DNA of 15,487 nucleotides from Anaeroplasmataceae bacterium (GTDB lineage: Bacteria > Bacillota_I > Bacilli_A > Acholeplasmatales > JAEDCM01), in the NCBI GenBank assembly GCA_016294165.1, contig JAEDCM010000035.1:1-15487 (forward strand), read 5' to 3'. How positions within the stretch are numbered: the stretch's first letter is position 1; each line of letters opens with the position of its first letter. A program made the translations under genes and the position numbers. Below, piece by piece: positions 15,319-15,487 of this stretch. The notes under the pieces are model-generated. The model saw only the letters and a program-made list of their open reading frames with translations, was not told the DNA's origin and did not search any database.

Positions 15319-15346
15319 ATTATATCACATTATAATAACTTTTCAA
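15319..15346 (-). promoter_or_regulatory. Promoter of efp
   Basis: On the minus strand, TTGAAA (15341-15346), a 16-base spacer and TATAAT (15319-15324) with TG in extended -10 position. It lies 35 bases before the efp ATG. A second TATAAT about 10 bases upstream has TTGACT at only 14 bases and is less likely. Confidence 0.78.
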
Positions 15347-15487
15347 ATAGTCAATTGCAAAAATATATCCTTTTTCTTTCTGACCAACGATACTTTTAGT
15401 GCAAACATCCCTAATAAAATTAACTTTTCGAAAACCTGAGTTTTACAGTTGTTATGCTACAAAGTGAGATTATATATTGAAAAATAT

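Noticed and set aside
15425..15434. TTTTCGAAAA palindrome upstream of efp
   Set aside because: Too short and isolated to support an operator call.
1..15487. CRISPR arrays, insertion sequences, tRNA or rRNA genes, prophage genes
   Set aside because: No regular repeats, transposase motifs, tRNA cloverleaf-like sequences or phage genes were seen; intergenic gaps are all short (the longest, 15285-15487, is about 200 bases).

Overview
The window looks like the chromosome of a low-GC, spore-forming member of the Bacillota. The DNA is strongly A/T-rich, Shine-Dalgarno sequences are AGGAGG-like, and the gene order follows the Bacillus pattern (dacB-spmA-spmB-rluB, and cmk-S1-der-gpsA followed by a spoVIF-like gene). 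The standard genetic code fits: Trp is TGG and one gene ends in TGA, so this is not a mycoplasma-type code. A relative of Turicibacter, Haloplasma or Erysipelotrichia is plausible, but this was not tested. All 15 supported genes lie on the minus strand, so transcription runs from high to low coordinates.

In transcription order there are four units. (1) Positions 15346-13333: efp and a CNNM/HlyC-CorC membrane protein, with a strong extended -10 promoter in front and an intrinsic terminator behind. (2) Positions 13316-7592: a prepilin peptidase, a concanavalin-like/beta-propeller protein coupled to it by an ATGA overlap, then a COG4248-type protein kinase, a TerY-like vWA protein, and a PP2C phosphatase with a C-terminal winged helix, closed by a terminator. 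(3) Positions 7547-5474: dacB, spmA and spmB (spore cortex and core dehydration), closed by a terminator. (4) Positions 5421-13: rluB, cmk, a five-domain S1 protein, der and gpsA, tightly packed behind an extended -10 promoter. A SpoVIF-like gene follows, which may have its own sigma-K-like promoter.

Unit 2 is the accessory and most interesting part. Kinase, vWA and PP2C together make a TerY-P triad, a presumed phosphorylation switch. Here the phosphatase has a DNA-binding-like domain, no TerC/TerD genes are visible, and the triad shares a terminator-bounded stretch with a lone prepilin peptidase and a leaderless sugar-lyase-like propeller protein. What the five proteins do together cannot be read from the sequence. 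The rest is conserved housekeeping and sporulation DNA.
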